42,272 nt of DNA from Chitinophaga pinensis (GTDB taxonomy: Bacteria > Bacteroidota > Bacteroidia > AKYH767-A > OLB10), in assembly GCA_943332105.1 (NCBI GenBank), contig CALQOD010000013.1, forward strand, positions 1 through 42,272, written 5' to 3'. Shown here piece by piece: positions 16,804-26,044 of this stretch. The stretch's first letter is position 1. Each line of letters begins with the position of its first letter. The notes beneath the pieces were generated by a model. It was given only the letters and a program-made list of their open reading frames with translations, made no database searches and had not been told where the DNA came from. The translations under genes were made by a program, and so were the position numbers.

Positions 16804-18396
16804 CTATTGCTTAATCAATTTAAAATAGGACTGCTTGGAATTAAAACATTTAACTTCTAAAGTATAAATACCACTTGAAATATCCGAAAGTGAAATATAA
16901 TGTGAATTATTTATTGAAAAAATCAATCTGCCATCTAAATTAAACAGCTTCACATATTCGACATTTTTAAATTCCCCACCATTGAAAGGATTCAATATTT
17001 CAACATTATCTTGTGCTGGATTCGGATATAAGAGAAAACTTTTTTGCGTGCTGGTATTATTAATAATTCCATTAAGATTGTTAAGTTTGACAAACCAAGC
17101 ATCACAACCTCCATGTAAGCCTATTACATCACCATCCAATGAATTAGAATTCCCCCCCAAATACAAACTACCATCTAATTCTTGATGAACAAAGCCACCT
17201 GTTTCTTGACTACTGCCACCCCAGCAATTCTGCCAAATAATATTACCCAATGAATCAATATTAACAACCCAAATATCTCCAATTCCGCCATGATTTCCTG
17301 TAACGTCATAGTCGTATGATGTTGACATACCAGCCATTGTTAATGAACTTCCAGAAGTTTCTTCCAATGTATAGCAATAATCCATATTAGACCCACCAAA
17401 GGATTTTTGCCATTCTAAAATACCATTCTCACTAATTTTAACAATCCAATAATCGGATGTATTATTACCCATATATGCATTTAAAACATCCCCATCATGA
17501 GACCGAGCATAACCACCCACTATATACCCACCCCAACTAACTTTACTAATAGCGTAGGCCTCATCATTCAGAGTTCCTCCAAATGCGTTACTCCAAATAA
17601 TATTACCAATTGAATCAATTTTCAAAAGCCAAAAATCCATATAACCCATAGAATTGTGAATTCCATTAACATCCCCATCATTATAATTAGCAGAACCAAC
17701 TATTATAAAATTCAAACTATCAGTTTCAATAATACTATATGCTTTTTCTTCACCTAAACCACCATATGATTTTTGCCATATCAAAACGCCTCCAGCATTT
17801 ATTTTTAAAACCCAAAAATCGTAATCTCCATGATTATATGTTAAATCTCCATCGTAAGAATTTGAAAAACCAGATATAATAAAATTGCCATCACTTGTTT
17901 GATGTATAGCAGTCGGGCTATCAAACAAACTACCCCCGAAAGATTTTTCCCATTCTATAATTCCATGTTTATTAATCTTTACAATCCAAATATCACTAGT
18001 ATCGACACCTCCATGATGACTTGAAACATCCCCATCTGTGCTGCTTGACAAAGCACAAAAAATATATCCACTATCAATCGTTTCTTCTATATAATTTAAA
18101 CTTTCCCCTCTACTACCTCCAAAGCTTTTTTCCCAAATAATATTACCATTAATATCAATTCTTACAACCCAAACATCACCTAGCGTATGTACACCTGTCA
18201 CATCCCCATCGCTTGAAGTTGTATTGCAACCAAGTACATACCCTCCGGCTTTACATTCAACAGCATCAACAATATAATCACTTGATGACCCACCGAAGCA
18301 TTTGGACCATTGTATTGGTGGAATTTGAGCATGGAGTATACTAACAAAATAAAATAAATTTATAGTTATTAACAGTAAATGTCTATAAATTTTCAT
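16804..18396 (-). CDS. Secreted protein with seven internal repeats and T9SS sorting domain
   Basis: A 530-residue protein with a signal peptide (1-23, ending LHAQ). Seven copies of a roughly 58-61-residue unit follow. Each begins with a W-x-x-x-x-GG motif (WSKCFGG, WEKSFGG twice, WQKSYGG, WSNAFGG, WQKSFGG, WQNCWGG) and contains GGYI/V, SxxxDGDV, an HG segment and DxWVVKI. This suggests a seven-bladed beta-propeller. Residues from about 455 on carry the T9SS type A sorting domain (LYPNPAQDNVEIL ... LFNLDGRLIFS ... SGIYTLEV ... KLIKQ). It is predicted to be exported by the type IX system to the surface or medium. No catalytic residues are evident; a binding role is inference. A -7 box TATATTTG sits at 18432-18439. 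Confidence 0.9.
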   Translation of the reverse strand: MKIYRHLLLITINLFYFVSILHAQIPPIQWSKCFGGSSSDYIVDAVECKAGGYVLGCNTTSSDGDVTGVHTLGDVWVVRIDINGNIIWEKSFGGSRGESLNYIEETIDSGYIFCALSSSTDGDVSSHHGGVDTSDIWIVKINKHGIIEWEKSFGGSLFDSPTAIHQTSDGNFIISGFSNSYDGDLTYNHGDYDFWVLKINAGGVLIWQKSYGGLGEEKAYSIIETDSLNFIIVGSANYNDGDVNGIHNSMGYMDFWLLKIDSIGNIIWSNAFGGTLNDEAYAISKVSWGGYIVGGYARSHDGDVLNAYMGNNTSDYWIVKISENGILEWQKSFGGSNMDYCYTLEETSGSSLTMAGMSTSYDYDVTGNHGGIGDIWVVNIDSLGNIIWQNCWGGSSQETGGFVHQELDGSLYLGGNSNSLDGDVIGLHGGCDAWFVKLNNLNGIINNTSTQKSFLLYPNPAQDNVEILNPFNGGEFKNVEYVKLFNLDGRLIFSINNSHYISLSDISSGIYTLEVKCFNSKQSYFKLIKQ

Positions 18397-18431
18397 CTGT
18401 TTAATTTATGTAATTGTTTTTATATTTTATT

Positions 18432-18439
18432 CAAATATA
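18432..18439 (-). promoter_or_regulatory. -7 promoter box for the T9SS repeat protein
   Basis: TATATTTG on the minus strand matches TAnnTTTG, 35 bases before the ATG at 18396. No -33 TTG was found at the usual spacing. Confidence 0.4.
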
Positions 18440-18735
18440 ATTATTTTTAATTTAATTTAACATGACTTTTTTCATTATTTTAATTACCAAGTTGTTACTA
18501 TGCACGAATTAAAACTATAACGTAAAGTATAGTTATGATTGAAAACATTCTGTTGCATCTAACAATTTTAAATTCATGTTCAAAATCCTAATCTTGCCTT
18601 CCCTAGTTTTAACATCTTAATTATTTCTTTTAAACTAGGACAACTTTATCGTTAAAACACAGAACAAGAAATAAAATAGATTACTAAACATAAAAACAAC
18701 ATTGAATTATCTTATTAATCTCAAATTAGATTAAT

Positions 18736-18743
18736 TACCTTTG
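18736..18743 (+). promoter_or_regulatory. -7 promoter box for the patatin gene
   Basis: TACCTTTG matches TAnnTTTG and ends 18 bases before the TTG start codon at 18762, which supports that start. Confidence 0.5.
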
Positions 18744-18761
18744 TAATTCAATCTAAATAGC

Positions 18762-21050
18762 TTGAAATCAATCCGCATTTGCCTAACCATTTTATTACTT
18801 GCTTTATCACTGCAAGGCTACTCCCAAAAAGTGGGATTAGTGCTAAGTGGTGGTGGTGCACGCGGCTTTGCACAAATTGGAGTGTTAAGAGCCTTAGAAG
18901 AAAACAAAATTCCGATTGATTATATCACTGGCGTATCGTCTGGTGCATTAATTGGCTGCTATTATGCTACAGGAACTTCTCCATCTCAATTAGAGCGATT
19001 AGTCACACAGAAAATATTTGCCAAACGCGCCGAAGGTAAGTTTGACGAAGACAATCTGTATTCATTTTTAAAAAACCCAGTTGATGCGAGCTGGATAGAA
19101 ATTAAATTAATCAGCGATTCTATTTTCAAAACTCAGCTACCAAGCAACGTAGTTAATGCTGCTGAAATTGATTTTGCTTTAATGGAGAATCTTTCAATTC
19201 CGATAGCGCGTGCAGGAAATAATTTTGATAGTTTAATTGTTCCCTTTCGATGTGTTGCATCCGACATTACTGCAAAACGCGCAGTAGTATATAAGCAAGG
19301 CGACTTATCATTTGCCGTACGTGCTTCAATGTCGTTCCCTTTTTATTACGCTCCTCTACTCGACCAAAACCATATTATCTACGATGGTGGTATTTATAAC
19401 AATTTTCCAGCAGATGTTTTACAATCAGAATTCAATCCTGACATAATAATAGGAGTAAACACTGCAGATACGATTGACCGTCCAAGTGAAGTTAATTTTT
19501 TAAGTCAGCTGAAATCGATGATTCAGCGCTCAACAAATTATTCCATGAATCGTGATCAAGACATTATTATTTCACCAAACGTATCTGGTATCGGTTTGTT
19601 TTCGTTTGAAGATATAAGATCAGCCATCGACAGCGGCTATGCGATGGGGTTACGAATGATTCCTTTAATCAAATCTAGAATTGGAAACAGAGAAGCAGAC
19701 ACATTACTGCTTGCAGAAAAACGCAAACAATTTAGTTTCTCTTATAAGGATTTATTAATTGATTCGATAGCAGTAACAGGAGTAAATACTAAGCAAGCTG
19801 ATTATATTATCAAAACTATTAATCCGAAAGGCAAATTAATTACTGCCGATGAATTAAAGCAGAAATGGTTTCGATTAGTGGCAGATGAAAATCAACGCTA
19901 TTTATTTCCGAGCTTAAAGTATAATCCGAAATCAGGACGTTTTATTTTGTGTGTTGATGTGCGAAAAAACAAAGGCGTTTCATTAAACTTTGGGGGCAAT
20001 ATTTCATCACGACCAATTAATACTGCCTTTATTTCTGTTCAAAAAAATTATTGGGATAAATATAGCTTGAAGACTTTTGCAAGTATTTATTTTGGGAAGT
20101 TATATAGCAGCGGACATATACGAAGTCGCTTAGATGTACCAGGAACTATTCCATTTTATATTGAGCCATCAGTGACATTGAATCAATGGGATTTTTACAA
20201 GAGCAGCTCCGCTTTTTTTGAAGATGTTAAACCATCCTACTTAATTCAATATGACGAATCTTATCAAATAAAATTAGGAACGCCTCTAACAAACAAACTT
20301 AAATTAGAAGGAGGTGCAAATATTTTTGATGCCAAAGATAAATATTACCTGACAAGAGATTTTACGCAAACAGACACAAGTGACCTTACAGATTTTAAAG
20401 GCTATAGCTTCTTTATGGAGCTTGAACAAAATACATTAAACAGAAAAATGTATGCGACTAACGGATCTGGATTGTTTACGCGTTTTAGATATATTAAAGG
20501 GAGCGAAAAAACATTCCCTGGCTCAACAGGAATTCTTCGTGATACTACAACATATAGTCACGAATGGTTTCAACTAAATGTAAAATATGAAACCTACTTT
20601 AATAGCTTAAGAAGATTTAAGTGGGGGGTGTTTGGAGAATTAATGTTAAGTGGACAACCATTTTTTTCCAACTATCGGGCAACTGTATTAGCGGCACCTG
20701 CATTTAATCCTATAGCCGACATGCAAACACAGTTTCAGGAAACATATAGAGCGCACAACTTTCTTGGTATTGGAGTAAAAAACATCATCAGCATTAACGA
20801 TAATTTCGATGTCCGTTTAGAGGGATATGCCTTTCAACCATTAAGAGAAATTCTACAGGAAGAAAATTACAAATCACGATACGGAGACAATTTAGGCAAA
20901 CGCTATTTTGTTGGAACTTTCAACACAATTTATAAAAGTCCGATTGGCCCAGTAAGTTTAGCGCTCAACTATTACGATAAACGAGATAATCCATTTGGAA
21001 TTATTTTCCATATCGGATACATCATCTTTAACAGGAAAGCAATTTACTAA
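18762..21050 (+). CDS. Patatin-like phospholipase fused to outer-membrane barrel (type Vd layout)
   Basis: A 762-residue protein starting with TTG; no ATG precedes the conserved core, and a -7 box lies just upstream. The signal peptide is about residues 1-21 (QGYS). The patatin domain carries the oxyanion loop SGGGARGFA (29-37), the nucleophile motif GVSSG with Ser59, and DGG with Asp208, so the catalytic dyad is intact. A POTRA-like segment (about 330-400) and a beta-barrel (about 400-762) follow. This order matches PlpD/FplA-type Vd autotransporters, where the barrel carries the lipase across the outer membrane. Expected activity is phospholipase A or lipid acyl hydrolase. It converges with der, leaving two bases between the stops. 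Confidence 0.92.
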   Translation: MKSIRICLTILLLALSLQGYSQKVGLVLSGGGARGFAQIGVLRALEENKIPIDYITGVSSGALIGCYYATGTSPSQLERLVTQKIFAKRAEGKFDEDNLYSFLKNPVDASWIEIKLISDSIFKTQLPSNVVNAAEIDFALMENLSIPIARAGNNFDSLIVPFRCVASDITAKRAVVYKQGDLSFAVRASMSFPFYYAPLLDQNHIIYDGGIYNNFPADVLQSEFNPDIIIGVNTADTIDRPSEVNFLSQLKSMIQRSTNYSMNRDQDIIISPNVSGIGLFSFEDIRSAIDSGYAMGLRMIPLIKSRIGNREADTLLLAEKRKQFSFSYKDLLIDSIAVTGVNTKQADYIIKTINPKGKLITADELKQKWFRLVADENQRYLFPSLKYNPKSGRFILCVDVRKNKGVSLNFGGNISSRPINTAFISVQKNYWDKYSLKTFASIYFGKLYSSGHIRSRLDVPGTIPFYIEPSVTLNQWDFYKSSSAFFEDVKPSYLIQYDESYQIKLGTPLTNKLKLEGGANIFDAKDKYYLTRDFTQTDTSDLTDFKGYSFFMELEQNTLNRKMYATNGSGLFTRFRYIKGSEKTFPGSTGILRDTTTYSHEWFQLNVKYETYFNSLRRFKWGVFGELMLSGQPFFSNYRATVLAAPAFNPIADMQTQFQETYRAHNFLGIGVKNIISINDNFDVRLEGYAFQPLREILQEENYKSRYGDNLGKRYFVGTFNTIYKSPIGPVSLALNYYDKRDNPFGIIFHIGYIIFNRKAIY

Positions 21051-21052
21051 TC

Positions 21053-22375
21053 TTATTCTACTTCTTTATTACGCTCTTTACTGCGGAAATAAATAGTGAT
21101 AGGCACTCCGCTAAAATCAAAGTTTTCACGCATTTTATTTTCGATAAATCGTTTGTACGATTCATTGATATACTGCGGCAGATTACAGAAGAACACAAAT
21201 GTTGGTGCTTGTCCTGGTAACTGCGTAATGTACTTAATACTGATAGTCTTTCCTTTTGTTGCAGGAGGCGGATAGTTGTGTACATAAGGCAACAACACTT
21301 TATTTAATTTTGAAGTTGCGACTTTGGATGTTTTATTTTTGAAAACCTGCAACGCTGTTTCGAGTGCTTTAAATACACGCTGCTTATTAATAACAGAAGT
21401 AAAAATGATAGGAACATCTACAAACGGACTTAACTTCTCCTTGATTTTCTGCTCATAATCACGCATGGTATTCGTTTCCTTTTCCATAAGATCCCACTTG
21501 TTAATTAGAATAACAACACCTTTACGATTGCGCTCACATAGACGAAAAATATTCATGTCTTGAACATTTAGCCCTTGCGTAGCATCTAGCATTACTAAAC
21601 AAACATCGGCTTCTTCTATGGCTCTAACGGAACGCATTACCGAATAAAACTCAATGTCTTCTTTTACTACTTTCTTCTTTCTTAAACCGGCTGTATCAAT
21701 AAGTAAAAAATCAAAACCAAAACTCTGATAGCGTGTATATAAGGTATCACGAGTCGTTCCTGCTATAGGCGTAACAATCGCGCGCTCCACTCCTATCAAT
21801 GTATTTAACAAAGATGATTTTCCAACATTAGGTTGTCCAATAATTGCTATGCGAGGCAATTCCGGATCAATTACATCCTCTGGTTCAAATACAGCCACCA
21901 TATCATCCAAAAGCTCTCCCGTTCCACTTCCGCTCATTGCTGAGATTGGATAGACCTCACCCATTCCTAAAGCATAAAATTCGCCAACCTCATTAATACG
22001 TTTTGAATTATCTACTTTATTGGTAACTAGAAAAATTTTCTTATTACAGCGACGAAGCATATTCGCCACTTCTTTATCCATATCGGTTAAACCGTCGGCA
22101 ACATCCACTATAAATAAAATTACATTGGCTTCGTCGATAGCTAATGCTACCTGCTTACGAATTTCGCCTTCAAAAACATCATCAGAACCAATAATATATC
22201 CACCGGTATCAATAACAGAAAATGTTCTTCCTATCCACTCCACCTTTCCGTAATGTCGATCTCGCGTAACTCCTGATGTTTCATCAACAATTGCTTTACG
22301 TGACTCTGTAAGTCGGTTAAACAATGTCGACTTACCCACATTCGGGCGACCTACGATCGCAACAATATTTGCCAT
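21053..22375 (-). CDS. der: Ribosome biogenesis GTPase Der (EngA)
   Basis: A 440-residue protein with two tandem GTPase domains and a C-terminal KH-like domain, needed for 50S subunit assembly. The first P-loop is [14 protein letters not shown] at the N-terminus with DTGG and TNKVD (G3, G4). The second is [14 protein letters not shown] near residue 180 with DTAGL and NKWDL. The C-terminal portion has the [14 protein letters not shown] segment typical of Der. Length fits the family. It lies 9 bases downstream of era on the same strand, so two assembly GTPases form one transcript, driven by the -7 box at 23271-23278. Confidence 0.98.
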   Translation of the reverse strand: MANIVAIVGRPNVGKSTLFNRLTESRKAIVDETSGVTRDRHYGKVEWIGRTFSVIDTGGYIIGSDDVFEGEIRKQVALAIDEANVILFIVDVADGLTDMDKEVANMLRRCNKKIFLVTNKVDNSKRINEVGEFYALGMGEVYPISAMSGSGTGELLDDMVAVFEPEDVIDPELPRIAIIGQPNVGKSSLLNTLIGVERAIVTPIAGTTRDTLYTRYQSFGFDFLLIDTAGLRKKKVVKEDIEFYSVMRSVRAIEEADVCLVMLDATQGLNVQDMNIFRLCERNRKGVVILINKWDLMEKETNTMRDYEQKIKEKLSPFVDVPIIFTSVINKQRVFKALETALQVFKNKTSKVATSKLNKVLLPYVHNYPPPATKGKTISIKYITQLPGQAPTFVFFCNLPQYINESYKRFIENKMRENFDFSGVPITIYFRSKERNKEVE

Positions 22376-22384
22376 ATTTTAAAT

Positions 22385-23263
22385 TTATATTTCATAGCCG
22401 AATCGCTTCAGCATATTATCATTATCTCTCCAATCATCAGCCACTTTCACCGTAAGTTCTATAAAGACTTGCTTTTCTAATATAGCCTCTAGCCTCTTAC
22501 GCGACTCCATTCCTAATTTCTTAATTGCATTTCCTTGATGACCAATCAGAATTGCTTTTTGTGTTTCGCGAGAGCAGTATATCACCACTGATATACGATC
22601 AATCGTTTCATCTTCTTTGTAAGATGTCACTACCACTTCTACCGAGTAAGGAATCTCTTGTTGGTACAAACTCAATATACGCTCACGAACAATTTCCGCT
22701 GTAAAGAATCGCATATTACGATCACTCACTGCTTCATCCTTATCAAAATACGCAGGACCTTCGGGTATATCTTTTAGCAATTCAACAACTATATTTTCAA
22801 CAGAAAAATTATGTAATGCAGAAATCGGAAGAATAACTTTCGGCTTTAATATCTCTTTCCAAAAAGCAACCGCTTCCTCTACAACTTGCTGGGCTGCCGT
22901 ATCAATTTTATTAATTATAACATAAAGAGGTACAGAAAGAACGCTTAATTTATCTTTTAATTCTTCATCAATTTTTCGGTCATTCACCTCCGTTACATAC
23001 ATCACAACATCTGCATCGGTGAATGTTGCTTCAACAGCTGCAAGCATTTTATGATGCAATTTATAAGCTGGCTTCATAATTCCTGGTGTATCAGAAAAAA
23101 CAATCTGGTAATTATCATCATTTACTATTCCTTTAATTCGATGACGGGTAGTCTGCGCCTTAGGGTTTACCATCGACAATTCCTGACCCAGTAACGCGTT
23201 CATTAGCGTACTTTTACCCACATTGGGTTTACCAACTATATTTACAAAACCTGATTGATGCAT
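22385..23263 (-). CDS. era: GTPase Era
   Basis: A 292-residue GTPase with a C-terminal KH domain that binds 16S rRNA near its 3' end and helps mature the 30S subunit. Visible motifs are [14 protein letters not shown] (G1), the TTRHRIKG switch region (G2), SDTPGIM (G3) and INKID (G4). The KH signature appears as IGHQGNAIKKLGMESRKRLE toward the C-terminus. Length is normal. It precedes der with a 9-base gap. An exact TAnnTTTG box lies 7-15 bases before its ATG, giving a very short leader. Confidence 0.98.
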   Translation of the reverse strand: MHQSGFVNIVGKPNVGKSTLMNALLGQELSMVNPKAQTTRHRIKGIVNDDNYQIVFSDTPGIMKPAYKLHHKMLAAVEATFTDADVVMYVTEVNDRKIDEELKDKLSVLSVPLYVIINKIDTAAQQVVEEAVAFWKEILKPKVILPISALHNFSVENIVVELLKDIPEGPAYFDKDEAVSDRNMRFFTAEIVRERILSLYQQEIPYSVEVVVTSYKEDETIDRISVVIYCSRETQKAILIGHQGNAIKKLGMESRKRLEAILEKQVFIELTVKVADDWRDNDNMLKRFGYEI

Positions 23264-23270
23264 TTGTGTG

Positions 23271-23278
23271 CAAAGATA
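23271..23278 (-). promoter_or_regulatory. -7 promoter box for era-der
   Basis: On the minus strand TATCTTTG is an exact TAnnTTTG match, ending 7 bases before the era ATG at 23263. It places the promoter in the short gap after the Omp85-like gene stop (23314). Confidence 0.55.
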
Positions 23279-23313
23279 CCGATTTTATCCGTACCGATTA
23301 GAGAATGCTATTC

Positions 23314-25083
23314 TTAAAACAGATTAACCAACCCAAAGTGGATTTTAGCAGCTTTAAACGACAATGCCTGATCTTGCAAGCTTCCCACTGCATAGGTAAA
23401 AGAAAATATGCCCGCCGTCGTTTCAAAATTAATTCCAGCACCCAAACCATAAGGCTTATCATTAAAAACTGATAATCTCGCTTTGTCTTCGTAATATGCC
23501 TGATTAAAAAATAAGAACATAAATGAATTTTGTTCAAGAATAAAACGATATTCTACTTTGGCCATAACATATGATGAGGCAGAAAAACTTGTTTCATTAA
23601 AACCTCTCAACGACTTAAGACCACCAAAGCGAATTAGCTCATTCACAAAATATTTTTCCCCTTGGATTACTGATGCAAATACGCCGACATTGACAATACT
23701 TAAATTACTTAATGGAAAATAATAATCGGCATTAGCATCAAACCGATATTGATTCGTTCTTAAGTTTAGAGAGTCGTACCATACATCAGGAAAATTTACA
23801 TTTTTTTTAATTGTGCGCTGGCCTGCAGTTCCTGTTAAGTTAACATCATAACCATGATGCGGATTAAATCGATAATCTAAATTTTGCCATTGTATGCCTA
23901 AGCCATAATTCAGCAATTGCATGTCAGAAAGATCAGGCAAAGAATTTTGATTTTTAAATGCATCAACAGATATTAAGTTGTTTGTCTTTTTACCTGCAAA
24001 AACCTTTATTGCATTATTACCGTTCACCAAATATTGAATTCCGATTTGACGATTTACTTCGAACCAAAGGGTATCTTTTTTAAATAGCGAAAAATCAGCT
24101 TCGATACCAAAAGGCAAATCAAAAATATAAGGATAGTTAAACGTAATTTTCAAATCCTGCGTTCGCGGCTGAGGATTATTCCAGTTAAAATCGATTTTCT
24201 CTGCTCGTCCGAAAACATTTACTAATTTTATTTTAACATCGCCTGTAAGATATATCCTTCCTTTATTTACATTATCAGATTGAAATCCGATTATTCCATT
24301 TAGCATACTTGCCTTTTTATTTTGAAAATAAAAAACCGGATGATATGAATTCTCGCTGTACTCTAATTCAAAAGGCCTTACTTCGGAAATAAATGGAAGT
24401 TCTTTTATACGGAAAGCCCACTTTCTGATTTTATTTTCATTGAATAATTCATCTTTTTGGATATCCAGATAATTTAAAAAATACCGCTGATTCAACCTTA
24501 CATTACCTTTAATCAGAATTCCATCAAGATGGAAAGCATTCCCTTTGTTAAAATTTAAATCGGCCTTAAAAACAGAAGAGTCATTATCAACATGAATATT
24601 TTCCAGCTTCGCTAACGCAAAGGGATATCCGTTATTACAACCCCATTTCACCAAAGCCAACATCAGCTTATTATAATAAGAGGGAGTAAAACTTTCTTTT
24701 ATTGGATGATATCCAAGATTATTCAAAATTGTTACATCATTGCTTGAAACATTGATAGACGCAAATGAATACTTTAGACCTAGTGCCCAATAAACTGAAA
24801 TTTCATTTGTAGAATATTTAACACTATCAAAAGTTGTTGCTAAATAACCATTCGCTCTTAATGTTGATTCTATATTTCGAAGAGTTAAAACTAATGCAAT
24901 AGAATCTAAATTCGACTTATTTATTTTCTTTTCATAATCTGAAAGCAGCAGCGAGTCGTTATAGCTTTTCGAATAAAATACTATCGGAATAGTTGGGCGT
25001 GTATTAGCCACAGCCGGATTGGTAGTACTCAAAATTATGAATACAAAAATCAAAACAAGAACTAATAGTCTATTGCTTTTCAT
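23314..25083 (-). CDS. Omp85-superfamily outer-membrane protein (TamA/BamA-like)
   Basis: A 589-residue exported protein with a signal peptide (about 1-26). The N-terminal half (about 30-250) has POTRA-like elements, for example the DGILIKGNVRLNQRYFLNYLDI stretch followed by IRKWAFRIKELPFISEV. The C-terminal half is a beta-barrel with the Omp85 hallmark LRGF (in GGLKSLRGFNETSF) and a terminal Phe (FGLVNLF). It is shorter than BamA (about 800 residues) and has fewer POTRA domains, closer to TamA or a two-partner transporter. The function is probably insertion or export of an outer-membrane or surface protein; the client is unknown. The gene begins 3 bases after the ung stop. Confidence 0.85.
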   Translation of the reverse strand: MKSNRLLVLVLIFVFIILSTTNPAVANTRPTIPIVFYSKSYNDSLLLSDYEKKINKSNLDSIALVLTLRNIESTLRANGYLATTFDSVKYSTNEISVYWALGLKYSFASINVSSNDVTILNNLGYHPIKESFTPSYYNKLMLALVKWGCNNGYPFALAKLENIHVDNDSSVFKADLNFNKGNAFHLDGILIKGNVRLNQRYFLNYLDIQKDELFNENKIRKWAFRIKELPFISEVRPFELEYSENSYHPVFYFQNKKASMLNGIIGFQSDNVNKGRIYLTGDVKIKLVNVFGRAEKIDFNWNNPQPRTQDLKITFNYPYIFDLPFGIEADFSLFKKDTLWFEVNRQIGIQYLVNGNNAIKVFAGKKTNNLISVDAFKNQNSLPDLSDMQLLNYGLGIQWQNLDYRFNPHHGYDVNLTGTAGQRTIKKNVNFPDVWYDSLNLRTNQYRFDANADYYFPLSNLSIVNVGVFASVIQGEKYFVNELIRFGGLKSLRGFNETSFSASSYVMAKVEYRFILEQNSFMFLFFNQAYYEDKARLSVFNDKPYGLGAGINFETTAGIFSFTYAVGSLQDQALSFKAAKIHFGLVNLF

Positions 25084-25086
25084 TAT

Positions 25087-25764
25087 CTATAAGCGCCAGT
25101 CGATGGGTTGAATATTATTTTTTAATAGATACTCATTTGCTTTTGAGAAATGAGCACAACCACTAAATCCACTTCTTGCTAGTGGAGATGGATGAGTGGC
25201 TTCAAGAACTAAGTGCTTGGTTCTATCAACGCAAATTGCTTTTTGTTTTGCATAGTTGCCCCAAAGCATAAAAACAATATTTTCTTTATTATCTGAAACA
25301 GATTTAATAATTGCATCACTAAATTGCTCCCATCCTTTTTTCTGATGCGAACCCGCTTGATTTGCACGAACTGTAAATGTGGCATTCAACAATAGTACGC
25401 CTTGTTTAGCCCATGGTAAAAGATCACCATTCTGAGGAATTGAAATACCGAGATCGCGAAAAAGCTCTTTGAAAATATTTTTAAGTGAAGGAGGAGTTCG
25501 AATACCTGGCCCAACCGAGAAGCATAGGCCATTAGCCTGCCCTTCTCCGTGGTAGGGATCTTGCCCAATTATAACCACCTTCACTTTATCAAAAGGGGTA
25601 TTATCAAAGGCAGCGAATATTTGAGATTCTGAAGGGTAAATTATATGATTACAGGACTTTTCCTTCTGAAGAAAGTGAACCAGCTCACCGAAGTATGGCT
25701 TGTTTAACTCTTTCTCCATCTGAATTTTCCAACCACTTTCCAACTGTACATTTAGGGCAGTCAT
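25087..25764 (-). CDS. ung: Uracil-DNA glycosylase (family 1)
   Basis: A 225-residue enzyme that removes uracil from DNA to start base excision repair. Motifs are complete: the water-activating loop GQDPYHG with catalytic Asp69, LLNATFTVR, FMLWGNYAKQK, and the DNA minor-groove loop HPSPLAR beginning at His191. Length is typical of bacterial Ung. The Omp85-like gene follows after 3 bases, so they may be co-transcribed, although no functional link is obvious. No exact -7 box was found upstream. Confidence 0.98.
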   Translation of the reverse strand: MTALNVQLESGWKIQMEKELNKPYFGELVHFLQKEKSCNHIIYPSESQIFAAFDNTPFDKVKVVIIGQDPYHGEGQANGLCFSVGPGIRTPPSLKNIFKELFRDLGISIPQNGDLLPWAKQGVLLLNATFTVRANQAGSHQKKGWEQFSDAIIKSVSDNKENIVFMLWGNYAKQKAICVDRTKHLVLEATHPSPLARSGFSGCAHFSKANEYLLKNNIQPIDWRL

Positions 25765-25885
25765 TGATCTATTTTTTACCTGCTATTATAAACAATTTGT
25801 CGTGAGAAAAATAATTAAAACCTATCTCCGTTCAAAACATAAAAATACTTACTTTGTGGTGATTAATCATATTACCGATAAAAAC

Positions 25886-26008
25886 ATGCAAAAATTAATT
25901 TTAATCTGTGGCTTTATTTTAACTGTCACTTGCCTTGTTTCATGCAAAGCACGCGAAAAATGTCCTGCTTACGGACAAAACACTTCAACTTCACAGCGTC
26001 CTGCTTAA
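25886..26008 (+). CDS. Tiny lipoprotein with CPAYG motif
   Basis: A 40-residue protein: a hydrophobic leader (MQKLILICGFILTVTCLVS), lipobox Cys20, then a short tail KAREKCPAYGQNTSTSQRPA. The frame is open upstream to a GTG at 25802, but only the ATG at 25886 places the lipoprotein signal at the N-terminus, so I use that. I recall similar minute lipoproteins with a C-[PA]-A-Y core after the lipid Cys in many Bacteroidota, without known function. A near-match to the -7 box (TTACTTTG, 25849-25856) lies about 30 bases before the ATG. mgtE follows 36 bases later on the same strand. Confidence 0.7.
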   Translation: MQKLILICGFILTVTCLVSCKAREKCPAYGQNTSTSQRPA

Positions 26009-26044
26009 ACTAAAGCAAGAATTCAATTCACGACATAGCTAGCG

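Larger units (their letters stand above)
18397..18761. other. Divergent intergenic region between repeat protein and patatin gene
   Basis: This 365-base AT-rich region holds a -7 box for each flanking gene (minus 18432-18439, plus 18736-18743) and an 8-bp inverted repeat CCTAGTTT/AAACTAGG at 18602-18609 and 18632-18639 with a 22-base spacer. I see no coding frame or recognisable RNA. Confidence 0.5.

Noticed and set aside
23298-23537. Overlapping minus-strand frame at the end of the Omp85-like gene
   Set aside because: It is out of frame within the barrel-coding region, and the overlapping frame carries the expected beta-strand pattern and terminal Phe.
25802-25885. GTG-initiated extension of the tiny lipoprotein
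   Set aside because: It would bury the lipoprotein signal in the middle of the protein. The ATG at 25886 gives a normal signal with a lipobox.
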